The notes under the pieces: model-generated
The model's input: only the letters and a program-made list of their open reading frames with translations
Told to the model about the DNA's origin: nothing
Databases searched by the model: none
Shown here: one piece after another, positions 19,080 to 27,143 of the stretch
Position numbering within the stretch: the first letter of the stretch is position 1
Layout: each line of letters opens with the position of its first letter
Assembly (NCBI GenBank): GCA_947498765.1
Contig: CANMLG010000023.1
Span: 1 to 64,000 of the forward strand
Reading direction: 5' to 3'
DNA length: 64,000 nucleotides
DNA from: an uncultured Aquimarina sp.
Lineage (GTDB): Bacteria; Bacteroidota; Bacteroidia; Flavobacteriales; Flavobacteriaceae
Program-made: the position numbers and the translations under genes

Positions 19080-19099
19080 ATTTCCACGAAGGTGGAAAT
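19080..19099. repeat. REP-like palindrome 1 between atpH and atpA
   Basis: ATTTCCACGAAGGTGGAAAT: a 7-8-bp stem closing a 4-nt GAAG loop. Its arms (TTTCCxC...GxGGAAA) resemble those of the second palindrome at 19154-19173, so the pair looks like dispersed intergenic repeats of the kind common in Flavobacteriia. Position is inside the operon leader of atpA. Confidence 0.55.
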
Positions 19100-19153
19100 C
19101 TTTTATTATTAATTCCCCTTTTTCAAGGAAAAAAATTAATCCTATTTATTGAG

Positions 19154-19173
19154 ATTTCCGCCTCCGCGGAAAC
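19154..19173. repeat. REP-like palindrome 2 between atpH and atpA
   Basis: TTTCCGC (19155-19161) pairs with GCGGAAA (19166-19172) around a CTCC loop. It is GC-rich against an AT-rich background and shares the TTTCC...GGAAA arms with the palindrome 56 nt away. It would form a stable hairpin in the operon mRNA a few nt after the atpH stop. Confidence 0.55.
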
Positions 19174-19186
19174 GAAATTAATCTTA

Positions 19187-19735
19187 TTATAATTTACTTA
19201 CATAAGAGGTATCATTAAAAGACCTCTTTAAACCAGCCAACTGACCAGCTACACTTGCATTGTACTCTAAATCACCTATACGCAGTATAAAACCACCAAT
19301 GATTGTTTCATCTACAATACTTTCTAATGTGGCATCTTTACCTGTTAACTCTTTTACTTTAGCTAAAATTTCTTTTTCTAAAGCTTCGGTTAATGGTACC
19401 GCTGTAGTTACTACCGCAACTTGCGAACCTTTATCTTGCTCATATAAAGCGATAAAGCTAAGTGCTACATCTGGTAATTTTTGAACGCGCTTGTTATCTA
19501 CTAAAACATCAAATAAACTATGAGTAATAGTCCCTGCTTTAGCAAATATAGCTTTTAATGCTGCCTTTTTTTCTTCCGCTTTTACTAACGGACTTTGCAA
19601 CATGTCCTTCAAGTCCTTACTTGCAGCTACAGTTTCTTTTACAGTATTCATTTCATTAAAAACTGCATCAGCAACATTTTGTTGTTTTGCTAAATCTAAA
19701 ATCGCTTTTGCGTATCGTACGGCTGCTCTACTCAT
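19187..19735 (-). CDS. atpH: ATP synthase delta subunit
   Basis: Peripheral-stalk subunit joining the b dimer to the top of F1 (OSCP homologue). At 182 residues it is full length. The N-terminal helical domain starts SRAAVRYAKAILDLA, the canonical delta N-terminus, and the C-terminal part contains the conserved DETIIGGFILRIGD motif. It starts 7 nt after atpF in the operon. Confidence 0.96.
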   Translation of the reverse strand: MSRAAVRYAKAILDLAKQQNVADAVFNEMNTVKETVAASKDLKDMLQSPLVKAEEKKAALKAIFAKAGTITHSLFDVLVDNKRVQKLPDVALSFIALYEQDKGSQVAVVTTAVPLTEALEKEILAKVKELTGKDATLESIVDETIIGGFILRIGDLEYNASVAGQLAGLKRSFNDTSYVSKL

Positions 19736-19742
19736 GTTAAAA

Positions 19743-20240
19743 TTAGTTTAAGGTTACTTCTTTAAGTAAAGATGACACCAATTCTAATTGCTTATTTTTA
19801 TCAGCTAACTCGTTTTTAACTACTTTTTCAGCAATTTCTACCGATATACCTGCTACTTGATTCTTTAAATCAGCCACGGCAGCTTTCTTTTCTGCTTTTA
19901 TAGCTTCTTGCGCTTGTTTAATTACTTTATCAGCCTCAGCTTGTGCTTCTTCTTTTGCCGATGCAATCATAGATGCTTTTAACTCACGTGCTTCTTTAAG
20001 CATTCCATCACGCTCTGCACGTGCTTCATTTAAAATGCGTTCGTTATCTGCTTGTAAATCTTGTAATTCTTTTTTAGCATTCTCAGCAGCATCTAATGCA
20101 TTTTGAATACCATCTTCACGATCATTAAGACTGTCTAAAATTGGTTTCCATGCAAATTTTCTCATTAATAAAATTAATATTAATAAGATTACTGCTTGCA
20201 TTACAAACAAGCCTGGTGAAAAGTCATTTAATAAATTCAT
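19743..20240 (-). CDS. atpF: F0 ATP synthase b subunit
   Basis: Peripheral stalk subunit of 165 residues: one N-terminal membrane helix (about 8-27, FSPGLFVMQAVILLILILLM) followed by a long charged coiled coil rich in Ala, Lys and Glu. The sequence KFAWKPILDSLNDREDGI is the conserved stretch just after the membrane segment. It lies between atpE and atpH, and a perfect 11-bp hairpin separates it from atpE. Confidence 0.96.
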   Translation of the reverse strand: MNLLNDFSPGLFVMQAVILLILILLMRKFAWKPILDSLNDREDGIQNALDAAENAKKELQDLQADNERILNEARAERDGMLKEARELKASMIASAKEEAQAEADKVIKQAQEAIKAEKKAAVADLKNQVAGISVEIAEKVVKNELADKNKQLELVSSLLKEVTLN

Positions 20241-20289
20241 ATTCTAAAAAAATAAAACTTATAATTTTTGTTCAATTACTTTAAAACAT

Positions 20290-20316
20290 TTTCCTGTAAC
20301 CAACCGTTACAGGAAA
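20290..20316 (-). promoter_or_regulatory. Perfect 11-bp hairpin between atpE and atpF
   Basis: Arms 20290-20300 (TTTCCTGTAAC) and 20306-20316 (GTTACAGGAAA) pair perfectly around a 5-nt loop, 17 nt beyond the atpE stop. On the minus strand only a short T-stretch follows, so it looks like a partial terminator or 3' mRNA stabiliser rather than a full stop. It fits the need for many more c than b subunits. Confidence 0.55.
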
Positions 20317-20333
20317 TATGTTTGTTTTTTTGG

Positions 20334-20528
20334 TTATGCTCCTAAGATTAATGCACCGAATGCAAGACCTTCTAAAAGCGCTCCAATAATAATCATTGCA
20401 GTTTGGATTTTACCAGCTGCTTCAGGTTGGCGTGCGATAGCTTCCATTGCTGAACCACCGATTTTACCTAATCCTAATCCACCTCCGATTACGATTAATC
20501 CTGCTCCTACTAAATTTGGAATAGTCAT
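20334..20528 (-). CDS. atpE: F0 ATP synthase c subunit (proton type)
   Basis: Ring-forming proteolipid of 64 residues with two membrane helices joined by the polar loop ARQPEA (about 32-37). The ion-binding carboxylate is the Glu in ALLEGLAF (helix 2). Compared with the Ilyobacter Na+ type, the Gln of helix 1 is Leu, the Ser and Thr after the Glu are Gly and Leu, and the helix-2 Tyr is absent, so proton coupling is expected. It follows atpB and is followed by a strong hairpin. Confidence 0.95.
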   Translation of the reverse strand: MTIPNLVGAGLIVIGGGLGLGKIGGSAMEAIARQPEAAGKIQTAMIIIGALLEGLAFGALILGA

Positions 20529-20596
20529 ACTAAAATAATTTATAAATAATTAAACAAATTCTCTTTTAAACAATAACAATTACGTTATCTCTTTTT

Positions 20597-21787
20597 CTAA
20601 TGTCCTTCGGCATGGTCATGGTCATGCTCCTCCACTGCCATTCCTATGAATAGTGATGATAACATGGTGAAAATAAATGCCTGTAAAAACGCTACTAATA
20701 TTTCAATAACAGAAATAAACAGTGATAATAATAATGATATTCCCGTAGATCCAACTGCACCAAATTGCGCCTTTAAAGTAATCATTAATGCTATTAAACT
20801 CATAACTACGAAATGACCAGCAGTTATATTTGCATACAACCTAACTAGCAACGAAAAAGGTTTAATTAACAAAAAACCAACTAATTCAATTAATGCTAAA
20901 ACTGGCTTCAATAAAACAGGAACACCAGGCATCCATAAAGTGTGCTTCCAAAAATCTTTACTTCCGCTAAATAAATATATTATTGTCGTAAAAATTGCTA
21001 AACAAACTGTTACTGCAATATTTCCAGTTACATTAAACCCTAGTGGTGTTAATCCTAGTAAATTTAATATCCAGATAAAGAAAAAAACTGTCAGCAAGAA
21101 ACTCATAAATTTCTTATATTTTTTCTCTCCAATATTTGGTTTAGCAATGTCATCACGCACATAGATCACTAAAGGCTCTAATACTCTTGAAAAACCAGTT
21201 GGAATTGGCCCTTTTTTGTAGCCTTTTGCCAAACTACTAAAGCCTAAAAGCATTAATAAACCTGTAATTAACATTCCAAAAACACTTTTGGTAATTGAAA
21301 AATCCCATACTTTATGTGCATTGGTAGCATGATGCTTATCATCGAACTGCACAGCACTTGCATTTGCGTCTAACTCATATATTTTGCTATGAATTTTGGC
21401 AAATTTCGCTCCTTTTTTACTTACCAATACGTTACCGTCATCATTGTGATGAAATTCAGATGACATGAAAGTTACTAGACCTTTACTCGACCAAACAATT
21501 ACTGGTAACGAAAAACCAACATGTTTACGCTTACCATGACCATCAGTGTATGAAAACAACGAAAAATCATGAGAATCTGCCAAGTGATGCTTTTTGTAAG
21601 CATCAATTTTTGATTTGGTATCTATAAGATTTCCACCAGAATTATGCGATTCTGTTGTAGCATGATGTCCATGTCCATCATTATGCTGAGCGGGTGAAGT
21701 AGCGTTTTCAACATTCGAAAACATTACTGTACTTACTAAAGAAAAAACAAGTGCAAATAAACACTTCTTAAGTTGTTGTGCAATCAT
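20597..21787 (-). CDS. atpB: F0 ATP synthase a subunit with His-rich N-terminal extension
   Basis: Stator subunit holding the proton half-channels, 396 residues. The conserved Arg lies in LLVRLYANITAGH. About 165 residues precede the first conserved membrane helix: a signal-like hydrophobic stretch (about 8-25), then a periplasmic part rich in His, Asp and Gly (for example DGHGHH and EFHHNDD). The C-terminus is also His/Asp-rich (EEHDHDHAEGH). Long a subunits of this kind are known in Bacteroidota, and the His clusters suggest metal or proton buffering, which is inference. It is the first gene of the operon and has its own -7 promoter element upstream. Confidence 0.95.
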   Translation of the reverse strand: MIAQQLKKCLFALVFSLVSTVMFSNVENATSPAQHNDGHGHHATTESHNSGGNLIDTKSKIDAYKKHHLADSHDFSLFSYTDGHGKRKHVGFSLPVIVWSSKGLVTFMSSEFHHNDDGNVLVSKKGAKFAKIHSKIYELDANASAVQFDDKHHATNAHKVWDFSITKSVFGMLITGLLMLLGFSSLAKGYKKGPIPTGFSRVLEPLVIYVRDDIAKPNIGEKKYKKFMSFLLTVFFFIWILNLLGLTPLGFNVTGNIAVTVCLAIFTTIIYLFSGSKDFWKHTLWMPGVPVLLKPVLALIELVGFLLIKPFSLLVRLYANITAGHFVVMSLIALMITLKAQFGAVGSTGISLLLSLFISVIEILVAFLQAFIFTMLSSLFIGMAVEEHDHDHAEGH

Positions 21788-21827
21788 ATACTTAATGCTA
21801 ATACAATATGAGCTCTAAATTTGGCTG

Positions 21828-21835
21828 CAAAATTA
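21828..21835 (-). promoter_or_regulatory. -7 promoter element of the atpBEFHAG operon
   Basis: On the minus strand the octamer reads TAATTTTG, matching TAnnTTTG, about 40 nt before the atpB ATG. A -33 TTTG is not evident. The remainder of the 320-bp gap 21788-22107 holds only the hairpin at 22066-22089 and AT-rich sequence. Confidence 0.4.
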
Positions 21836-22065
21836 CATTTTTAATTGATAATTCACACTAAGAATGCGTTTTTTTTCGAATAACTTAAATTTTAGCCTTT
21901 TTTATAAGAATCTTGCCTTAAAAAAATACTAATGCCTGCATATTCACTAATAAGACTGTTTTTGTTTACAAATCAATCTTATTTTAATTTTATAAATAAA
22001 ATACACTCATTAAAGCATTTATAAAAAAGCTTAGCTAATTAGTGTTTTGTGTAGAGTTATAGTTT

Positions 22066-22089
22066 AAACAATCTTCAAAAAGATTGTTT
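22066..22089 (-). terminator. Terminator of the sprE-bactofilin-atpZ run
   Basis: AAACAATCTT (22066-22075) pairs with AAGATTGTTT (22080-22089), a 10-bp perfect stem with a 4-nt loop, 19 nt beyond the stop of the small membrane gene. T-rich sequence follows the stem on the plus strand and is shorter on the minus strand. It separates this run from atpB. Confidence 0.5.
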
Positions 22090-22107
22090 TGTTTCACAAA
22101 GTACTCT

Positions 22108-22506
22108 TTACTCTATATCCGGAGAAGAATCTTTTGTTGGCGTTATATTTATTATAGGAATAATTTTAATTAAAAGAAACACTAAGTAAACAAGATAAAA
22201 AGCTAATAATACATATTTTATTTTAGGGTCTGCCTTTATTTCAATACTATAGGCGTTAATAAAAATAGCTAGAAAAATCATTTTTAATAACAAAAAACCT
22301 AATACTCCAAAACCTACAACTGAAAAAAAATGTTTAGCAACAAATTGAGTTACTAAAAAAATAACTATTGAAAAACCTCCCAAAAGCAGATGCTGTAATA
22401 CCACTGGAACAGTGTCTGAAATTTCTAAATAAGGAAGCAATACAAAATTATGTATAGCAAATAATATTAGCGTAAGTACTATAAAATGAATAACTTGTTT
22501 TAACAC
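22108..22506 (-). CDS. Small four-helix membrane protein upstream of the ATP synthase operon
   Basis: 132 residues with four hydrophobic segments (about 4-26, 41-60, 64-88, 101-124) and a short polar C-terminus. I do not recognise a characterised family; by position it is probably the flavobacterial DUF6168-type protein. It lies 8 nt after the AtpZ-like gene, where other bacteria encode AtpI, which makes an accessory role in F0 assembly or Mg2+ supply plausible but unproven. There are no catalytic motifs. Confidence 0.7.
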   Translation of the reverse strand: MLKQVIHFIVLTLILFAIHNFVLLPYLEISDTVPVVLQHLLLGGFSIVIFLVTQFVAKHFFSVVGFGVLGFLLLKMIFLAIFINAYSIEIKADPKIKYVLLAFYLVYLVFLLIKIIPIINITPTKDSSPDIE

Positions 22507-22513
22507 AGAATAA

Positions 22514-22723
22514 CTACTTAGAAAATTTGATTACTTGTACTATTACTCCAACAACTGCGATAAATACTGCTGCTAAGGTAATCCAAGTTTCATAAAATGG
22601 CTCTGAAAAATTATTTTTGACATCAAGCCAAATACCTAATCGGGAACCTCCATAGATAAGTGCTCCCATTTGAATTCCAATACCTGTAAATACGGCAAAG
22701 TTTTTAAGCGGACTTTTCGCCAT
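22514..22723 (-). CDS. AtpZ/AtpI-family ATP synthase accessory protein
   Basis: 69 residues with two membrane helices: the first contains FTGIGIQMGALIYGGSRLG, the second WITLAAVFIAVVGVIVQVIK. This is the layout of AtpZ/AtpI proteins, which help assemble the c-ring and have been linked to Mg2+ or Ca2+ transport in other bacteria. Its start overlaps the end of the bactofilin gene by 20 nt, so translation is coupled. It belongs to an upstream operon of the atp genes rather than to the atpB transcript itself. Confidence 0.85.
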   Translation of the reverse strand: MAKSPLKNFAVFTGIGIQMGALIYGGSRLGIWLDVKNNFSEPFYETWITLAAVFIAVVGVIVQVIKFSK

Positions 22724-23108
22724 TTGATTTCTTATTCAATGATTTCACATGACCTTTCATGGCACATGAGGCATTGAAAGTAGCACCTGGCTCAACTGAA
22801 AGCTTTCCAATAACTACTTCGCCTTCAATATGGGCGGTAGCTTTTAATGAAAGTGTTTCAGTAATACTTAGTTTTCCAGAAAATTTACCTTCAAAATCTG
22901 CATTTGTACATTCTAAAGTTCCATTAATACTACCTGTACGACCAACAACTACTCGACCTTCCGTTTTGACATTACCTTCAATACTTCCTTCAATCCTAAA
23001 ACCTCCTTTAGATATAATATCACCAATGATTTTTGTTCCTTCGGAAATTTTATTTTGATTTTTAGAGTAATCTATGGTCTCTTTTGATTTTTTATTATCT
23101 GAAAACAT
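22704..23108 (-). CDS. Bactofilin (polymer-forming cytoskeletal protein)
   Basis: 134 residues. The central part (about 25-115) is the bactofilin beta-helix, with regularly spaced Gly and short beta runs such as GGFRIEGSIEGNVKTEGRVV and the later HIEGEVVIGKL. Both termini are polar and disordered, as usual. Bactofilins self-assemble without nucleotide into filaments and often recruit cell-wall enzymes or help cell shape and motility. It lies between sprE/porW and the AtpZ gene; the tight spacing (23 nt, then a 20-nt overlap) suggests one transcript. Confidence 0.93.
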   Translation of the reverse strand: MFSDNKKSKETIDYSKNQNKISEGTKIIGDIISKGGFRIEGSIEGNVKTEGRVVVGRTGSINGTLECTNADFEGKFSGKLSITETLSLKATAHIEGEVVIGKLSVEPGATFNASCAMKGHVKSLNKKSNGEKSA

Positions 23109-23131
23109 GACTTGAGGTGTATTTCAATTAA

Positions 23132-25702
23132 TTAGTATATTGAGTCTTTTACTTTTAAATAATCGCTGTATTTTTTTTGCGATTGTATCACTCGATAATT
23201 ATCTGTAGTAACAAACAATCCATCACGATCAACTTCAACTTCGCTATCTTCAGTATCTCTCAAAATACTATTCATAGCACGCACTTGTCTTTTCCCTTGA
23301 AGACCATGTACTACCACAAAAATTGTATCCTTTGAATAAAAATCGACGGAAGTTTTTAAGTAATTAAAATTACGCTTTTTAATCAGAGTATCCAACTCTG
23401 TTTTAAAATTCAAGGCACTTTCGTTGTTTTCTTGCTGATAATCATATACTAATTTATATTTTTTTACTCCAGAAGTATCTTGTGTAAATGTTAAATTTTC
23501 AAGATAAGGCACTGTATTTTCAATTAAAACTTGAGCTTTTTGTCCTTCTTCGGCTTGTGGATATGTTATTGCCAAATAATTTAGAAGTTCTTTCATTTTT
23601 GAAGCGCCATGGATTTTACCTAAAGTTAGTGCTTTTAATAATTGAAATTTAGCTGCCACTGGATCCCCATCATATTGTTTAATTCGCTTTTCTAATTTAT
23701 CTAATACGGTATAATATTCTTGCTTTTCATACAACTTATAAATTTTTGTATAAATATCTTCAGGCGAAGCCCCGTCGGTTTCCGCCTTTTTAAAAGGATC
23801 TTTCACAATAGCTGCATACCTGGATTTTGGATGATTTTTTAGTATATCCTGACGCATTTGCTCCTCTCTAAACGTATTTCCGTTAGCCTGATAAATTTTA
23901 TATAAATTATATTTTGAAGGCATAATGTAACGCTCCTCTGGGTTATTGGCCAATAAGGCTTCAAAATTATCGACAGCCTTGTCATAAGCTTTTAGTTGCT
24001 CTTTGTAAACGGTTCCTAAATTAAAATACGCCTCATTAATTGAAAGACCTAAGCTATCTAATACTTTTTTATCTGTAGGAATTTTATCTACATATTGAAT
24101 AGGATTAAAAATAGGGTCTTTCTCAATATCATAATCATCGTCAATTTCTTGAATAGCTTCAGCTGCTTGACTAAATTGATTTAAGCTTGAAATTTTCCAA
24201 TTATCAATTAATTCTCTTTTTCCAAATACATCTTCGAACTGTAATTTTCCGTTAGCTAATGTAATTGGATTGTAAAAATAAAATTGTTGTTCTTCGGTTG
24301 AATTTGCTACCCTTGAACGTGCTGCTACTGTTGGGTTATTTTGCAATGAGCGTGCTTTGAGCGATTTTTGGCGCTTTAGCTCTCCTTTTTTAATTTCGCG
24401 CAAGCTGTCTGTATATTTTTTATAATAGCTTAATTGTGCTTCGCGAGGTAGGGCAGCAATTTTTAAAATACTATCATTGTTACGCACAATGCCTTCGTAC
24501 AAAATAACATCATCTAAATTGTCTCTTTTCTTTTTTATTACCCGGTAGCGCTTACTGTTTTCGTCAAGTAAAACCAAGGTGCTGTCCATATATTTACCTG
24601 CTACATCATAAAGTTCTTTATCAAACTTCATACGCCCTAAGGTTTCATAATTTAATGAACGTAAATAGTTGTCTTGGGTACCCGTTGCTAATGATTTTTT
24701 ATAGTAATCTTCGGCAATATCTAAAGAATCTACACCAAAAAAGAATATGGCTTTTTCGTAGTATATTTTATCTAAAAATGGACGGTTTTCCCAATTTTTT
24801 TCTAGTTTGGTTAAAATATCTAAAAAAGCAACTTGGTCATCAGATTCTATTTCTAAATTTCTGGCTTTAGCCAAAAAAGCATTTATTAGATACTCTCTAG
24901 GAACTCTTCGATTCAGCTTTATTATTTTATCAAATTCGAAATTTGCGCTATCACGTTCACGTACTCTATTATACAATTGACCTAAAATATAGCGATAACG
25001 ACCTTTTTCCTCGTTTATCTTCGTATTTTTAGCAGCTACCTTCATTGGGGCAATGGCACTGTCTTTATGTTTTAAATTTACATAAGCTTGGGCTAACATC
25101 GCAGAAGCATCGGCTAGTTCTTGATCAGTCATTTCAACTTTTTCTTTATACAATAGTCTTTTTAAACTGCGTATAGCCCCTTCATTATTATCTAATCTAA
25201 TGTGTGTTTTCGCTTTCCAAACTCGCGCATTATTAATACTATTACACGTTGGATATTTATATAAAATATAATTAAAGGCTTCTAAAGCTTGTATAAAACG
25301 TTGATTAAAATAGCGTGATTTTCCTAAAAGCATAAAGGCTTCGTCAATTTGCGAATTACGTTCCCTATCCTTTATATTCATTGAGTGTTTTTGAATCGCT
25401 TTAGCCGCTTTTTCTTCAGCACGATCAAATGATGGGTTTGAAACCTCGCTTTGCAGAGCAACTTCTTCTCTAATTTCTAAACGCTCAATAGGTAATTGTT
25501 TCCAATAATTATCTTGATAAGATTCTACTAAAGCATTTTTGCCTTCAATAAAAGAAACATCTCCATTGTACAACGTGTTATATTTTGTAGTTAGGGCATG
25601 CCAATTTCGGTTAATAAACTTATCTTTTTTTCTGGAACAACTTATGGTTAACAAAATAACTAAACCAACAAGTAAAAAATGAGATGAATGTTGTTTTTTC
25701 AA
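23132..25702 (-). CDS. sprE: PorW/SprE-type TPR lipoprotein of the type IX secretion and gliding machinery
   Basis: 856-residue outer-membrane-associated lipoprotein: lipobox LLTISC (Cys 22), then KFINRNWHALTTKYNTLYNG, the conserved N-terminus of this family. Many TPR-like helical repeats follow (about 90-420 and 570-720), ending in a C-terminal domain. SprE is needed for gliding and adhesin secretion in Flavobacterium johnsoniae, and PorW is its counterpart in Porphyromonas. Family membership rests on the N-terminal motif, the repeats and the length. The four T9SS-tagged proteins in this window are likely clients of the machinery. It is the first gene of the bactofilin-AtpZ run. Confidence 0.85.
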   Translation of the reverse strand: MKKQHSSHFLLVGLVILLTISCSRKKDKFINRNWHALTTKYNTLYNGDVSFIEGKNALVESYQDNYWKQLPIERLEIREEVALQSEVSNPSFDRAEEKAAKAIQKHSMNIKDRERNSQIDEAFMLLGKSRYFNQRFIQALEAFNYILYKYPTCNSINNARVWKAKTHIRLDNNEGAIRSLKRLLYKEKVEMTDQELADASAMLAQAYVNLKHKDSAIAPMKVAAKNTKINEEKGRYRYILGQLYNRVRERDSANFEFDKIIKLNRRVPREYLINAFLAKARNLEIESDDQVAFLDILTKLEKNWENRPFLDKIYYEKAIFFFGVDSLDIAEDYYKKSLATGTQDNYLRSLNYETLGRMKFDKELYDVAGKYMDSTLVLLDENSKRYRVIKKKRDNLDDVILYEGIVRNNDSILKIAALPREAQLSYYKKYTDSLREIKKGELKRQKSLKARSLQNNPTVAARSRVANSTEEQQFYFYNPITLANGKLQFEDVFGKRELIDNWKISSLNQFSQAAEAIQEIDDDYDIEKDPIFNPIQYVDKIPTDKKVLDSLGLSINEAYFNLGTVYKEQLKAYDKAVDNFEALLANNPEERYIMPSKYNLYKIYQANGNTFREEQMRQDILKNHPKSRYAAIVKDPFKKAETDGASPEDIYTKIYKLYEKQEYYTVLDKLEKRIKQYDGDPVAAKFQLLKALTLGKIHGASKMKELLNYLAITYPQAEEGQKAQVLIENTVPYLENLTFTQDTSGVKKYKLVYDYQQENNESALNFKTELDTLIKKRNFNYLKTSVDFYSKDTIFVVVHGLQGKRQVRAMNSILRDTEDSEVEVDRDGLFVTTDNYRVIQSQKKYSDYLKVKDSIY

Positions 25703-25887
25703 TCTAAAAAATTTAGTACTTAAATAACTAAAATAGGGATTATTTAGTATGTAATTGAGGCTGCAAAATACGTTTAAAACATAAAATTACATTAGTTTTT
25801 TAAAAAAACACATCAAAATATATCATAAATTTAAAAAAATGTACTCGATTTTGTAGTCCGTTTAATGGCATAGATTGTTGCTTTTAC

Positions 25888-25895
25888 TATTTTTG
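25888..25895 (+). promoter_or_regulatory. -7 promoter element upstream of the ferredoxin reductase-like gene
   Basis: TATTTTTG fits TAnnTTTG and lies about 50 nt before the ATG at 25947. The divergent sprE start is about 190 bp away. No clear -33 element at the expected distance. Confidence 0.35.
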
Positions 25896-25946
25896 CACCA
25901 CAAAATTTTCTCTGCATTGCTATTATTAGGAGATTAAAAATAACTT

Positions 25947-26990
25947 ATGTCAAAATTTGTAACGCTTACAATCAAAAAAGTAATTCAAGAAACCTCATCT
26001 GCAGTTTCTTTAGTTTTTGAGGTTCCTGTTGAAATGAAAAGTGATTTTCAGTTTATTCCTGGTCAATTTATTACCCTTAAGACTACGATAAATGGCGAAG
26101 AGTTACGAAGGGCTTATTCATTGAGTAGTAGTCCTAATGACTCGGATATAAAAGTGAGCGTTAAAAAAATTGCTGATGGTACTTTTTCTATTTATGCCAA
26201 TGAACATTTAAAAGTTGGTGACTCCATAGAGGTAATGTTACCTGAAGGTAAATTTAAGTTACAACCCCAGCCTAATAAAAAGTTAAATTACATGGCTTTT
26301 GCTGCCGGAAGTGGTATTACACCAATCATGTCCATGATTAAATCCGTACTTACCGAAGAACATGATAGCAAATTTGTATTGATTTATGGAAATAAATCAT
26401 CTTCTGAAACTATCTTTTTTAAAGAATTATTGCAGTTACAATCCATTTATCCAAATCGATTATTTTTAGAATTTATTTATAGCCGTGAAAATGCCGATGG
26501 CGCACTTTTTGGTCGTATTGATAAAAGTACCGTTAATTTTGCTGTAAAAAATAAATTTAAGAATATTGTATTTAATGATTTTTTCCTTTGTGGGCCCGAA
26601 GCGATGATTGCTACGGTTAAAGAGGTATTAGCTGAAAATAAAGTACCTAACGAATCTATTCATTTTGAACTTTTTACAACTACCGAAACTACAAATTCAT
26701 CAGAAACTGGTCATGTAACTATTAATGTAGTACTTGACGATGAAACTGATCAAATTGAAGCAGATAAATCGATTACCATACTAGATAATTTACTTAAAGC
26801 TGACATCGACGTACCTTACTCGTGTAAAGGAGGAGTATGTAGTTCGTGCATTTGTCGCGTAGTAGAAGGTAAAGCCAATATGCCTGTAAATAATTTATTA
26901 ACAGATGATGAAGTTGAAGAAGGTTTAGTATTGGCTTGTCAGGCTTATGCTGTTAGCGATTCTGTTAAAGTCGATTTTGATGATGCCTAA
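25947..26990 (+). CDS. PaaE-like flavoprotein reductase with 2Fe-2S ferredoxin domain
   Basis: 347-residue electron-transfer protein of the phenol/phenylacetate-CoA oxygenase reductase type. The FAD domain (about 1-105) has RAYSLSS, the flavin-binding RxYS motif. The NAD(P) domain (about 110-235) has AGSGITPIMSM. The plant-type 2Fe-2S domain (about 255-347) has Cys ligands C293, C298, C301 and C331. It would shuttle electrons from NAD(P)H to an oxygenase or desaturase. No paaABCD or oxygenase genes are nearby, so the partner is unknown. It is monocistronic, with 153 bp to the next gene. Confidence 0.92.
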   Translation: MSKFVTLTIKKVIQETSSAVSLVFEVPVEMKSDFQFIPGQFITLKTTINGEELRRAYSLSSSPNDSDIKVSVKKIADGTFSIYANEHLKVGDSIEVMLPEGKFKLQPQPNKKLNYMAFAAGSGITPIMSMIKSVLTEEHDSKFVLIYGNKSSSETIFFKELLQLQSIYPNRLFLEFIYSRENADGALFGRIDKSTVNFAVKNKFKNIVFNDFFLCGPEAMIATVKEVLAENKVPNESIHFELFTTTETTNSSETGHVTINVVLDDETDQIEADKSITILDNLLKADIDVPYSCKGGVCSSCICRVVEGKANMPVNNLLTDDEVEEGLVLACQAYAVSDSVKVDFDDA

Positions 26991-27143
26991 ATACACAAAT
27001 ACTAAGCAAATTATGTAAATAACATTTCTATTATACTTATATTCCCAGCAATGGTTAATATATATAATGAACAATTATTTTGTTAAACAAGCGTTGGATT
27101 ATTTCATATTCATTTACCCCCAAAATGATGAACTACACAATTT

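Noticed and set aside
16495-21787. Missing atpD and atpC as a sign of deletion
   Set aside because: Separate location of the beta and epsilon genes is, to my knowledge, usual in Flavobacteriia, and the operon ends in a normal terminator after atpG.
22759-23058. 99-codon plus-strand ORF antisense to the bactofilin
   Set aside because: The regular repeat pattern of the bactofilin beta-helix explains the open frame on the opposite strand.
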